Below, piece after piece: positions 12,191 to 24,186 of a stretch of DNA of 64,000 nt. The notes beneath the pieces were generated by a model. It ran no database searches. It was given only the letters and a program-made list of their open reading frames with translations, and was not told where the DNA came from. Numbering within the stretch: the first letter of the stretch is position 1; the number at the start of each line of letters is the position of its first letter. The DNA lies in NCBI GenBank assembly GCA_039881045.1, contig JAYWVB010000015.1:372001-436000 (forward strand), given 5' to 3'. Source of the DNA: Chaetomium olivaceum. Taxonomy: Eukaryota; Ascomycota; Sordariomycetes; Sordariales; Chaetomiaceae. Both the position numbers and the translations under genes were made by a program.

Positions 12191-15056
12191 TTATTTCATC
12201 CATACCCAAATCCACCCAAAGAAAGTAAACACGTTGTCTCGTGTAAATCCAACATCCGGAAATTCGAGCCTCCCTTTCCGCTTCGGACTGGTTGCCTGCA
12301 CAGTGTTACTTAGGTCCCCGGACTTGTCAGTCCACCAGTCAGAGAACCTCAGTCCGTGTTTCCGGAGGTTGTATCCCAGAATGAGAATGAGAAATGTCGG
12401 TAGCTGCAAAGATGATACGTGCTTAGCCTAATATAGGTAGGGCATGTCGAGAAGGGGTGGACAAGGGCATACACAGAAAGAAGAGGGGGGGTTGGGTTTT
12501 GGGCCTTAGACTTACGCTGATGTACGCTGACACAAATTTGCGGACGTTGAACGGGTCGAGAAAGGCGGATAGGCCGTTGAACAAAGTCAAGATGATGCAG
12601 GCCGCCATGCCGTAACAACCTTTTAGCCACTGCCCATGAGATTTATATGGATATAGCGGGTGGTCGCGGTCATAATTGGCCGCTTGTGATTCAGATGTGT
12701 TGCCGTACAGCTTCGCATCCTCGAGTCTAGTAGATGGTTGATCAGATATTTGCTGTACAATGCATGTTGCAGTGGGGGCGGCTTACGTGCGGAAGAAGTA
12801 TAAGTAGGTCGCGCAGATGGTTGCATAGACAACGAGGCACGACACCGTGGAGTTATTCGCCAGTTCGTCGAGTCGCTGTCCCCAGACTAAAGGTTAGCCG
12901 TGGTCCGCTCGTAACTTGGAATAAGCAATGTCACCTACCGCACCGGGGGCACCGGAACGCCCCATGTAAGCTACCATCATCAGGGCGCCGGTGACCAGGA
13001 CGGCCCTGACAGGTACACCAGACCTGCACGCTCGCAGACGTTTTGTGATGAATTCCGGCCCAGTCTGTCCGCGTAAGGCGAGTGTGTGCAAAACCCTAGT
13101 GGCAATGTACATAGAGTTGATGGCGCATGTAAAGGCCGAGAAACAAAAGACAGCGTTGAAAAAGTGAGCGACGTTTGGCATGCCCGCCTCGACGACTGCG
13201 ATGATGAAAATGGAGCGGGCGCTCACAGATGTTGCTTTGCCGTTAATAAATGGATGGTCCATCGGCACAACGAACGAAGCCGTCAGCATAGCAAGAGAGT
13301 AGAGCGTAATGACGCGCAGGTTGACCTTCCGAGCCGCCATTTTCATACTTTCCACATCAGCTAGTGCTCGGCTTTCCGCGGCCGTGGCGGCAACAATGTC
13401 CATCCCAATATAGGAGAACATAACGCTTGTGAATGTCGTCCTATATAGCAACAAGGGGGCGACGGTAAGCAGATGCATGTTTGAATTAAGCGAAGATATG
13501 TAGCTCGACCCACCAAACACCAAGAAGGGTCCCAAGGGAACCCGTGATAACATGCGTCGTCTCGAATTTTTCATTTTTGGCGTTATAGGCTGGGTTGAAG
13601 AATGAGTATGGATCATTCCAATCTTGATAGCAATTAGTGATCGCACATCCATGGCTCATTGACACCGGCGATCACATACAACGTGTACCGGGTGGTTCGG
13701 TGTAGTACGCATCTCCTCGGGCTGCCCAGGGTTTCGATTAGCACGGAACCATCATGCAAGGAGAATAGTGACACTGACGTTGAACAATTGACAAAAAGAA
13801 CATTAGCTAGTGTGACCGGTTGTGTCAGAATACCTATACTCGTAATTGCTGACAATGCCTGGGAGGACAACCACATACCACAATGAGCATGGTGATGAAC
13901 ATAAGCTTGAAGCATCCGAAAATATACTCGAGCTCTCCGAATATCTCCAAGCAGCCATCAGTCAGTACGCAGCGGCATCGGTGCATTCTCATACTGGGGT
14001 TGGGGTACATACTCGCACTGGAAACATGTTGAATGTCACCACCAGAACCAGGAATACTGAGATCCAGACGGCGTTATCCACCCGTTCGCCGGTCTCCCAG
14101 TTCAGCAATGTTCTCTCGTCCTCGTATCGGAACTTGATAGCGTTTGAGAGGGCGACCAATTGCTGGCCCGCAAGAACCGCATATGCAAACCTTTCGATTA
14201 GGAGTCAGCGAACGCACGACATAAGCGGAATCGAGATTGGGTGCGTTTGTATCGACGAAGTATGGTGTATGTGAATGGGGGTGGGTTCTAACCAGTAGAT
14301 CCAGCCAACTGCAAAACCGATGGCGCGACTGACAAAGCGACGGGGGAACTCCATCACCGGGGCGTTAACAGGCATCAGCGCGGTCATTTCGCCCAAGCAA
14401 CTTATTACTGACGAAATGACTAGTCGGGTGAGGGGGTCAGTAATATAGCTTCCCAGGGTTTACAGGTTCAACCACGCCATGGGCTGTTACTCACCCGTTC
14501 CCATGAGAATGTAGGCTACGACAGCACCGCCCGGGCCGGCGCTGGCCAGCGAGCTGCCGCTTCCGAGGAATAGACCTACACGTGCAATACGTTAGCAAGT
14601 TCTAGTAGCTCTGGGCCTAGCGTGCAAATCGTACCGTTTCCAATTGTTCTAGTAACGTCGGGGTGTTAGCTGGTGTCGATCAATGCCTCCTCCGTGTGTT
14701 CGGCCTGGTGAGAACTTGCCCTGAGAAGGCGATCATCTTGAATAAGCGGACGTCACGTCAGTGCACTTGTCATGAAGTCGGGGCGTAGCCGTTGTCTTAC
14801 ATTGATGTGCCGTTCATGAAGTACCCGCCTAATAGCATGTAATCATGTACGGGTTAGTAAACATTTGTTACGACCAAGTAGGCCGTTATACGTGGGAGCC
14901 ATACCAGAGGCTGTCACTACGGAACTCGCGTTTATCCTCAGGGACCACAGGCTCATCGAAGCCGTGGAGCGTGGCCTCAGCGTCGGGTTGTGGGCTTTGG
15001 TGTCCTACATGTTGATATACTTGCGGGTTTATGGCCTCTGGTTTTTCGTAATCCAT
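12191..15056 (-). CDS. Amino-acid permease (APC superfamily, fungal YAT-like)
   Basis: A minus-strand gene with at least 13 exons. Start MDYEKPEAINPQVYQ at 15056; exons include 15056-14905, 14828-14801, 14736-14720 (17 nt), 14648-14635 (14 nt), 14575-14495, 14419-14293, 14190-14013, 13944-about 13872, about 13729-13692, 13622-13514 and 13440 onward. Joined, they read MIAFSGTIGNGLFLGSGSS, then CLGEMTALMPVNAPVMEFPR and FAYAVLAGQQLVALSNAIKF, YSFFNPAY, and FSYIGMDIVAATAAESRALA, a run typical of fungal amino-acid permeases with 12 membrane helices. It imports amino acids at the plasma membrane by proton symport; the substrate cannot be told. The intron after the 17-nt exon has a GC donor. The C-terminal cytosolic tail ends at 12191. 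Exons near 13.87-13.70 and 12.95-12.85 kb are approximate. Confidence 0.88.
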
Positions 15057-16982
15057 TTCAACGACGGGGTCTGGGTATTACTGGCAGTATCTTGATGTTG
15101 AAAAGGACATCCGCCTTGAACGCGGTCGGAGTTGGTTATCTAGCAGTGGACTGGTAGGACAAGCCGTGTTTGGGGGGTGAGTCGCCAGGAGAGAGATTAT
15201 GTATATTAAAGGAAATAATTGTTCCAGCACTGCAACCGGGCTAGCCCACAGCATTGTCTCACCATCAATCTCGCTGAGGTGCGTCACGATCGGGTACGAG
15301 TAAAAATAATAGCTAATCAGATGTCGAGGGCCCTCTGCACAGTCTGCCAGCCGCTCGGGATGTGGTTGATTGCCGTATTCAGCTCGGTTCCCCGCCCCTG
15401 GTAACCTCCCAGCCACTGCTGCCACCCTCCTCGGCCGGCTGCCAATGTGTCTCTCTATGCTGTGTGCTCCTCGCGGAGGGCTGGGTCGGCTGAACAATGG
15501 TCCATTCTTACCACACACCTCCTGCTCCCGGATGAAGGGTAGCGAAAGTTGGCTTTCTTGGTAGGTGAAATGCTGGTAGTGTGTGGCTTGAGAGTGTGAT
15601 GAGTGCCGTCGCGAGGGAAAAGAACTGCGACCAGGGGAGGCGCAGCCAAAACGCCGCTTGTTCTAACACCGGGCATCGCCACAGTACATACCCCATTAGA
15701 AATGTGCTTATGATTTAGCGAGTGGACGTCTTAACATCTAGCTATCGTCGACTCGTGATATCTCAATACCCTGGTGCGCCTCAACTCTCACGCACCACAA
15801 GACGCGGCACGGGAGCAACCCAGGAGAGGGTTGAACCAACCCCCTCAAACCCAAGGCAATAATACAGTTGCGTCGGCGGAAGGTCGGACATGTGCTGTAG
15901 CCAATGCGCATGTCCGTACCCTTCATCTCGAGATATTGTGTAAAATAGCCAGAGGTACTCCCCACTTGTCCAACACCAACAAAACGGGGAAAGCTGTGCA
16001 AAGGAGACAACAGCTTTACTGGCCACTGCTCGGTCCGCCCCACACATAATGACACCCTGTGATCTTTTCTGTTCGATAAACGTCCCTTGCAAGCTCGGGC
16101 TCGTTGCCCAACCCCACCACTGAGTGTGACGTTGAATATGGAAAAAAGCTTGGCTCATCCGCTGCCTTGTGTAGACAGTTGGCGCCAGCCAACTGCAACC
16201 CATAATGCTCCCGCACCTGCACGCAACCACGCGGCACTGGGAGACATTGGCTTTCTGGGACCCGCAAGGCTCAGCCACCGATCGAGCATCGAAAGCCGGT
16301 GATCACAGTATAGATTACATACTCGCGTAGGTACCTACAGAGCTGTGTCGTCGTGCTTTGTGTCCTGTCGCACGCCGCGAGCCAAGGTAGCAATTCAGCC
16401 ACGCCGACCAATGACCGGACCGAAGCGGCTGAGAGATGGCGGAGCAATTCTCCCAGAGGGTGGGTTAGGCAATGCCACTGGTTTTAATATCACTCCCACT
16501 AAACGGGCAGTAGGGGTAACTGAGAGGGATGGAGAAGTGAAGTTCCGAGAGTGCAAGTTGCATCGCTCGCTGCACGACCTGGTAACCTAGCTTGGCCGCC
16601 CCCCAGGGCCCAGGCACGCACACGATCATATTCCCACAACACAACACATTCCGGCAGTTCAGGTCCCTGCTCATTGAACGCCCCTTTGTCATTGTGCCTC
16701 CCGCCGCGGTTCCTCCTTGTCGTTATTGCTCCCTGGCAGCTCGACTGACCTTGTCGCCCCACCAAGGGTCGGCACCCGCTCCGCCATATGGAATCTTGAC
16801 GAGACGAAGAGATCCAGTTACAAGGAAAGAGATAAGAGCGGGAGGTGAGAGGCTGGCGGACGCGGAGCCCGCGAGCTTCTCACTGGCGGCGCCCCGCACC
16901 CCCGCACCACCCGCGAGACGGCACCGCCAACAGGTATCTCCTGCTACTACTGGACGGCGAGATCGCGGGGGCGCCGCCCCGA
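15057..16982. promoter_or_regulatory. Divergent intergenic region
   Basis: These 1.9 kb separate the starts of the permease (minus) and the WD40-like gene (plus) and should hold both promoters. The open frames inside (15078-15518, 15455-15696, 15738-16302 and others) overlap one another on both strands without family resemblance. No repeat structure was recognised. Confidence 0.4.
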
Positions 16983-19900
16983 ATGATGTCGCACACTATG
17001 GCCACGGCGACACCATCCTCGCTGTTCCTGCGCCTAGTCAACACCTGGCGACTCCTTGCCCTCCGGAGCGACGTTGATGATATTATACTGGAACTGCTTG
17101 GCCGTTTCTCGCTTGAGAAGATATACGCCGGTGCCGCCGATCGGGATGCCTATCAACACCTGGTTATCGGCCTCCTCGCTCAGCTCAAGGCCATCTTCGA
17201 CCTCCAGCGCTTGACTATCCCATCCAACACCACCCATATTGGATGGTACCTCGGCTTTCTCGTTAGTTGGGAGGTCGCGTTACGGTCCGTTGAGCTCGTT
17301 CTCCAGGCCATCGTCGAGGGTCGCGAATCTCTTTGGGAACACCGACAACTACGCGACAGGCACTTGGCCGAGTTTCTTCTCTCTGCCCTCCGCGTCCTTG
17401 CCCTTCACCCTAAAGCCCCGGCAAATCAGCGGACAAGGGACCGACGTGAGCGTTTCGCGCGTGTCCACGGAACCTTGGAGCAGGTTTTTGACAGCTATCC
17501 GGGCCCCAAGTCATTTCTGCTTGAGGTGTGCAAGGAAGTGACCGGCCAGCTGCACATCGACCCTGACGCTCTGGCCTTGCCGCCGAGGTTCCGGTCGGAA
17601 CTTCCCACTCTGACATCAGAACTGGTACATGCCACTTCCATATACCCACCCCCTTTTTCTTGTTCTTTTTTTTCTTTTTCTTTTAGACTGGTTAATGGCG
17701 ATGGGCCAACTAACACCTGTCTAGTATCCCCTCCCGCCTTGCTTACAACCCGCCTCAGTCTCCGAGCTGGCCCCAGCGAACGGGTTTGGCAACTGGTTAG
17801 CCCAGTTCCTGGCCCTGCGTGACGTGTCACAGTTTGTGATCGCCGCATCAATTCAATATGCGGCAAATGGAGAGACACGAGATGTGCGTTTACAGGCGTC
17901 CTCTGCAAGGTCCCGAAACGCGATCCTGACCGCCCTCGACAACTTGCGCACACCCCCCTCACTTGTCCAGGGTAGACATGGTCGCAGCGTTCAGCACCTC
18001 CTTCCGCATCGTTCTCCCTGACACCCTCGACCTGTCCCGCCGCGACGTCTTGGGGTCTCGCGTGGATGAGTGCGAATTGGACGCTTTGGATAGCCTTGGT
18101 ACAAAGCTCAAGGAACGCCAAGTCATCCATCGTGTTAGTGACAGGGAAATGGTTCACAATGTCTCGCAGATTGTCAGAAATATCTTGCTTTACGACGACC
18201 CCGGCGGTTCCTTCGCTCCCACCCGACCTGGCCTCTACGTAGTAAACTGTCCCGGGTGCCATCTTACCGGGGCATCTCAACTCAGGTCCTTGGGCATTCA
18301 ACTACCGGTATGCCTTTCCCTCTCCTTTTCACATTAGCACACGAACGTTCGTTGCTAACCGATCCTTTCTTTTCTTCTTCAGCCGGACCCTGGGAACGTA
18401 GTTGAGATTCGTCTTCCACCAAAAACAAGATGCGTAACTTGTAAAGAGGTCGCCACGCTTGCCCGCGAGGTGCCGTCAGTGCGGCAGACCTGGGAACTGG
18501 TAGAAACCCTTCGCCCGGATGCCGACACCATCAATCTGGAGCGGCATCTGCCAACGCAGTTCCAGTTAGGGCCACCAAAACAGCTCGAAATAAGTGGTCT
18601 ATACACTCCCGGCTATGGCAACAACGTGACAAATATCTCAGGCGAAAGGCCGCGCCAGCCTGAGCTACCTGCCCCGTCGCATCCCGTGAAATTGGGCCCG
18701 CCGAGTCTGATCTTGGGTGATCCAGGCAGCCCCGGCTACCCAGGTCCCATATCTCCCGAGTCCTCAACCCCTTACCAACCGCCGAGGCCTCTCCGAAGTG
18801 AGCCCTCGCGCCCCGACGTATCGGCGAACCACAAACAGAAAGGTTTCGAGGAAACGGAGCCTACTTTCGCGCACTTAGACGCCAGCTTCTTGACAGATCC
18901 ACCGCCATTCTCACGAGATTCGCCGGCCCTTCGCAGGCAGATAGGGGGAGATGAAACCCCTTTGATAAACACCCCTCGGACGGTTCCTCTAGTCACATCA
19001 ATCGAGAAGGGAAAGTCCAGGTGGAAATTAAAGTTCACTGGGTCAAAGAAAGCTCCTGTGGGAACCTCTGGGGACTCTAGTTCTCTCTCGTCGACAGCTT
19101 TGGACGCCCAAAAACTGGAGGAAATATCTCTCGCCGGCTTGCTTAGCGCACAGAAGGGTCATACCAAAGGGAAGCACTCGAAAAACATCAACGTTCATCT
19201 TTCTCACAGCTCGACACTTGCTCTATTTTGGACGCAGCTTCTGATACACGTGTGGGATGTCAGCACGTCACCGCCAACCATGGTGCGGGCGATCTTGCCG
19301 GAAAGCACTTGCATCCTCGCAGCTGTAGCAAGGATGCGTTTGGCTTATATCATTGGAACCAGAGATCAAAGACTAACGGTACGGTATTATGCACCTATAT
19401 TCTTCCTTAGCCTTCTCCGTCGCAAGCCCTGTCTTGTTGCGTGGACTGACATGCGCCCTGTAGCTGCGGATCGTGAGCCTGGCTCAGCCAACGGAACCTG
19501 TCGTCGAGTACCGGATACCATCGTCACTTTGGTGCAAGAGCATTGCGATTGACAGACAGGAGAATTATGTTGTAGTCGGGTTTGAGAACGCGACTGTTCG
19601 CTTCTTCAACGCAAGGAACGTTGATCAACCGCGAGAAGATCGACTGCACACCCTCCTCCATCAGGAGTGCCGCGGTTGCCCGTCTGTGGACACTCTAGCC
19701 TTTTCTAACGACGGTTTGGTGCTACTCGCAAGCACACGTAATCCCAAGACCGGTCTAATACAGACGTACTCGTGGCGTTTTCCGTTCCACACCTTCCAAG
19801 AGCTCATCGCGTGCCGATACCTGGTCCCCCTCCACGAGTCAGAAGACAACGGTGTGTCCTCGGCATCATTTCGACCGGGGCTCGATGGCGAAGAGAACTT

Positions 19901-20519
19901 GGTCTGCATTACCACCTGGACTCAATCTGGTACCCCCATGTTGATTCAGCCGCAAGATGGATACAGAAGCGAGATTCGAACGGAGGCTTCCGGCCGGCAC
20001 AGCAAGCTGGGGAATCGCGTACAGTGTGCAGCCTTTTCACCTTCGGGGAAAGAGCTGGTCATGGTCAACGACAAGGGGCACATTTACCAGGTCTCTAACC
20101 TCAACTCCAGTCCTATGGACGTCCGCCGCATCGCATCTTCTAAAGAGTTGACTGCCAAGTCCGACTCGTTCGCCATGTCATTTATGAGTCTTTCGGACGA
20201 GGAACATATCGTGGTTGCGTGGGCAGACTCCTCGAGGGCTATCGGCTGGATAAGGAAGATACCTGCAGTCTCCAGGGTGCGCTACGATTTACCTGCCGTT
20301 GTTTGATTGTGTGGTTTACGTTGCTGACCAGCTACCTTGCAGAACCTGTTTGGGATAGTGGACCCTCCAGGGCTAGTTTACGAGACGGCCTCCTCTTTTG
20401 GGGGTGCAAGGGAGCACGCCGAACAGCCAAGATTGCCAATTGAACTGGCAGCGAACGAGAGAGCACTAACGATTCCACGTAGTGGGGATAAGGGCTTGGG
20501 TAGAGCTACGGAAACCTGA
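16983..20519 (+). CDS. Large WD40-like protein of unknown function, one-base frame break
   Basis: Five exons (16983-17624, 17725-18307, 18383-19378, 19464-20276, 20343-20519) would give 1069 residues. The first third is helical and leucine-rich (LLGRFSLEKIYAG, SWEVALRSVELVLQAI). The middle is a Pro/Ser-rich linker (18.6-19.0 kb). The last third has beta-propeller-like repeats with VLLASTRNPKTG-type and CAAFSPSGKELVMVND strands, so WD40-like folding is inferred. The architecture recalls large uncharacterised proteins of filamentous ascomycetes; I assign no function. A two-cysteine pair (TRCVTCKE) opens exon 3. The exon lengths fit one frame only if one C is removed from the run at 17953-17958, restoring LDNLRTPPH into SRVDMVAAFSTSF. 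The start could also be the ATG at 16986 or 16998. Confidence 0.7.
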
Positions 20520-20665
20520 GAGCAGGAATAGGAATAGGGCAGCGAGAAGAGTATGATATGGAATAAAAGTATGTGTTAGAAGCTAGTAGTAATTGTTAAA
20601 GATTTAGATGTATGTATGTACCTAGCGAGCCAATGTAAGACGATATTTATAGCTATTAAGGCTAT
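20520..20665. other. 3' end of the WD40-like gene, AT-rich border
   Basis: A short stretch becoming AT-rich toward the MULE. It probably holds the 3' untranslated region of the preceding gene and marks the left border of the transposon island. Confidence 0.5.
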
Positions 20666-20673
20666 TATAAAAA

Positions 20674-20762
20674 GGCAATTGATAGGGGGGCAGGGCGGAA
20701 TTTGATACGGGGGCAGGGCGTTACGCGGGCAGGGCAATCTCAAAGCTCCTATTGGCCCAAAA
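20674..20762 (+). repeat. Left TIR of the MULE
   Basis: Starts GGCAATTGATAG and ends at GGCCCAAAA. GGGCAGGGC occurs at 20688-20696, 20711-20719 and 20727-20735, probably as transposase-binding subrepeats. Confidence 0.9.
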
Positions 20763-20908
20763 TTTCTAACAGCTGTGCTGTCAGCATTTTTCCCTAAAAG
20801 CGGTGAAGGCCAACTCGCTAACACTAACACAGTTTCTTACTACCTTCCATATTGGCTTCAAAGCGATGGGTGTCAAGTATTCGCAACGGTTGACCTAGCT
20901 AGCAAATA

Positions 20909-23900
20909 TTATACACGGCCTCTACGTCGAGTAAGTCTCGTCTCACGCAAGACCTCTTGGTCATTACTGTTCAGCAAGAGCTCCCATTGAGATCTCCGTC
21001 TCCGTACGCTCGGTTGAATCTTAGGACCACTGGCGAGTACGCCTGCTGTCTTTCCTGCACCGAGTGCTGCATTTCGGCCGCCAAGTGCATTCCCACGAGT
21101 CGGGACAGGAATACCGCCTTCCCTCTGGGCCGCCGCCTGTGCTTCTTGCCGAGCAAGTGTTGACTTATTCTTGCTCCCGCGCGGCCGGCCTCTGCCGCGC
21201 CGTGGTTGGCTCCCATCTGGCAGACTTGTCCCTAGACGCTCGTCCTCCTGTCCGTTCTGGTTCTGGGCGCTCAACGGGTCGATGGATAGGTGGAGAGGAA
21301 CCGGCTGCGCAATGTTCTTCGGCCTACCACGAATTGATGTGGTAATCTTAGGATCAAGGATGCAGCGACAAGGGTCGGTAGATGTCGATTGCCGTAAGTG
21401 CCATCTCGGGTGGACGTCCCATTTCGCCAGTGGGACATTACCTTCGAACTTCGATAGGATTGTATGGCGACACGGAATGCCTAACTCTATAGATGGCGTA
21501 CAGTCGTCGCTGCAGAGTCCGATGCCTTGTGGCCGGGGGTTCTTCGGACTTGGGATTGCCGTCAGAACTCTGCGGTACTCCGGTGTAATGAGATGAAGGG
21601 CCTTTGGAGAGATGACTCGGGGAAGCTCGCCTAGATACTCGGCACCACGTCCGGTATACTCGCGCAAAGTCAAGACCTCGTCCCGTGCACATGCATCGAT
21701 GAAATCCCTCTCCTGGTCGTGTAGCATGTCGTAATAGCCTCAACAAGACGGTATAGGTGACTCATGCCGTTCAGGAGGTAAGACTTGACGTTGTTGTTGC
21801 TCGCTTCCGTCCCAGAGGTGACCCGGCAGCCGAAGTTGCGATACTTCCGGATAAAGCAACGGGCCCATTGCTCCCTTACGGGCATATACGTCCTGTAAAG
21901 GTACGACAAGATCGCCTTCTGGTCGCCAAACTCTTGACAAAGGTGTGCCCATGATCTATCATGCTCCGCCTCGGTCTCCGCAAACATAACCAGCTTCCAC
22001 ATCATCACGACGCCCTGGTAGGTGTGTGGAACGGGTTTGGATGACTGGCTAAACCTAGAGTCGCGAACTATCGCCCTATCCTTTGCTGCTAGGGCTGCCT
22101 GGTCCTGGGCGTCTTCGGCGGCACTCTCCTGGTCACTGCCATCGTCTGTCTCTCCTCGTATCCACTTCTGTTTTGCCTTGAGTAAGACATTGGAGATGAT
22201 GTGGTGGATGCAGATTTGTTGCTGGCCCTTGGGGAACTGCTCGTCCAAAGCCTTTTTCATCTGGTTATCGAAATCTGTGAGGATGATATCGGGTAGCCTG
22301 ATGCTGTGTTGGATGGCTAATTGCCGGATGCCGTCAGCGAGAAACTGGAAGCCTTCTAACCGCTCGTTATCGATAAGGCCAAATGCAGCATTGAAGACAG
22401 TCCCTAGGCAAGTCTGGCCAGTGGCTTGGAAAAGAGGGAGTTTGAAGCGGTTCGTGTTGTACGTGTTGTCGAAGCTGAGGACTTCTGGGAACCGCTGCCA
22501 CATGCGGATACAGTACGGGCATGTCCACACTAGACCGACAAGACAACTTGGCTCCGCCTCCGACCACTTCAACCTATAAGGGATACCCTTCTCGTCGAAA
22601 AGCTTGATCAGCGCAGCCGTGGGGTTGTAGTTGTCTAGCTTCTGGCGGTTGATGAGGGCTCTGGCGTTGTAGATGTCCCTGCGAGTGAGGACAGAGTCTG
22701 CATGTTGGTTTTTGACGATGTTTCTGACGTCTCGTGCTCGGATACCAACTCGGCGACTTGTCGCCTCAATAGTCTCTCCTTGACGGGATCAGTGAGCTTC
22801 CGATGGATGGGATGGGCAGAAGGGTTGGTACTGGGTGGGTGATTATGCTCAGCATGAATGGCATCTGTAGGCCAACGCAAGACCCATCGATAATCATTCT
22901 CCGTAAGGACACGGCGAACACCTTCCATTTGCAGCCGCACTTCCGGGATTGTCGTTGTCGAAGCCCAGCGCCTCTGCCTTTTCGAGGTTCCCCGTATCTG
23001 TCACACTCGAGGGTATAACGTGATAACCGACCCTTAATAAAGTAGCCTTGCCGTTTGACAATGCCAAATCCGTTGGCTTTTGCGAAAGTATTTACCCAAT
23101 CAAAAAGGGCCTCAAACGTCGATTGGAGATTGCCTGGGACTGGGGGGTTTTGTATCGTCTCCGGCCGGCTAGGACTTGAGCTCGTATCTCGACTTTCGCC
23201 TTGCTCTTCCTGTTCGCGCTGGGGCTGGCCACTTGGTGATAGACTCGATCGGAAGCGGGAGGAATGGCTGCCGGTTGGAGATTGACTCCATACGACTCGT
23301 TCTTGAACGGTCCGCTCTCGTATAATGGTGGAACCATCTCGCGAAATAACCTTCTCTCGAGACATGGTGGTCTTCTCTCGAGTGACGGTTGAGTTAGGAG
23401 ACGACCGATGGGACGAGCATCCAGGCGAAGTTAGATGTGACTCCGTATCCTCTTCCCTGTAGACCTCGAGAGCGCTACGGAATCCAGGATCAAGGCCCCT
23501 CAACTGCATTCTTCGTTCCTTCTCTTGCGCCTTTGCATCTCGCCGCGCTTGCATTCGTTCGCTGAAAACCGGGCCTGGCAAAGCTTGCCTGACCGGTGCA
23601 TCGGCCTGCGGGGGGTCGGGAAATCGAGGGAGAGAAATATCCCGGAGTCGTTGCGCAGCCCCCACCAGAGCTCGTCCAGCCCTTTGGATCCATGGGGCCG
23701 AGGTACTGTCGTAAAGTACGCTGGGGGGTCGGTTGCGAAGAGATTATATAGGGCATCGTCGTCGCCATAGCCATACCATTCCCCAGGGTCCGGTCCTGAG
23801 CCGCTGCTTGAAGATCCACGCCTGCGCTGCTCGCACGTATCGGAACTATTGCGTCGGAGTCGCTTCGTGGGTCGGGATTGCTCTTCACCTGGATCGGCGC

Positions 23901-23952
23901 TATTGTATCCAGACCGGGATAGCCTTCGGGAGCTTTTTGGACGGCGGGCCAT
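20909..23952 (-). pseudogene. MULE transposase, frame broken by single-base losses
   Basis: The coding line starts near 23952 (MARRPKSSRRL) and ends at 20909, about 1,010 residues. Order: a basic Ser/Arg-rich head; a FAR1/WRKY-GCM1-type zinc domain (FDWVNTFAKANGFGIVKRQ ... SRKCGCKWKVFA ... AEHNHPPS); the MULE DDE core (VLSFDNTYNTNRF, DIILTDFDNQMKKA, CIHHIISNVL); a SWIM-like zinc finger (CTPSIELGIPCRHTI); and an AT-hook-like RGRGRPRGSKNK. The frame must be shifted four times, near 23660, 22905, 22750 and 21730, each time consistent with one missing base. The first catalytic Asp (FDNTYNTN) and the second (TDFDNQ) are present. It is either a recently dead copy or a sequence with uncorrected indels. 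Confidence 0.88.
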
Positions 23953-24090
23953 TGCGCAATGGAGAGGCATATGGAAACTCAAGGTCGATGTTTTGACGTC
24001 AATTGGAGTTGACAGACTACTGGCAGCTGGTAAATCTGGAAGGGGACGCGGCAGAATTTCGATGGAGCATGCCCCTGCTTAACAGAAAAG

Positions 24091-24178
24091 TTTTGGGCCA
24101 ATAGGAGCTTTGAGATTGCCCTGCCCGCGTAACGCCCTGCCCCCGTATCAATTCCGCCCTGCCCTCCTATCAATTGCC
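24091..24178 (-). repeat. Right TIR of the MULE
   Basis: Inverted copy of the left TIR, one base shorter and with one substitution in the first G run. It ends CTATCAATTGCC directly before the 8-bp duplication. Confidence 0.9.
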
Positions 24179-24186
24179 TATAAAAA

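Larger units (their letters stand above)
20666..24186 (-). mobile_element. MULE (Mutator-like) DNA transposon with target duplication
   Basis: The element proper is 20674-24178 (3,505 bp), flanked on both sides by the identical 8-bp duplication TATAAAAA (20666-20673 and 24179-24186). Its terminal inverted repeats (20674-20762 and 24091-24178) match over about 88 bp with two differences. Each TIR contains three copies of GGGCAGGGC in a G-rich context. The inside encodes one transposase on the minus strand. An 8-9 bp duplication with long TIRs is standard for MULE/Hop elements. The intact duplication and near-identical TIRs suggest a fairly recent insertion. Confidence 0.93.

Noticed and set aside
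13500..13660. Frame breaks in the amino-acid permease
   Set aside because: All apparent breaks resolve as introns; TGG/ACG joining at 13514/13440 restores GVWTTFTSVMFSYIG.
17495..18301. 268-codon minus-strand open frame
   Set aside because: It is a shadow of the WD40-like gene's exons and intron; low family resemblance.
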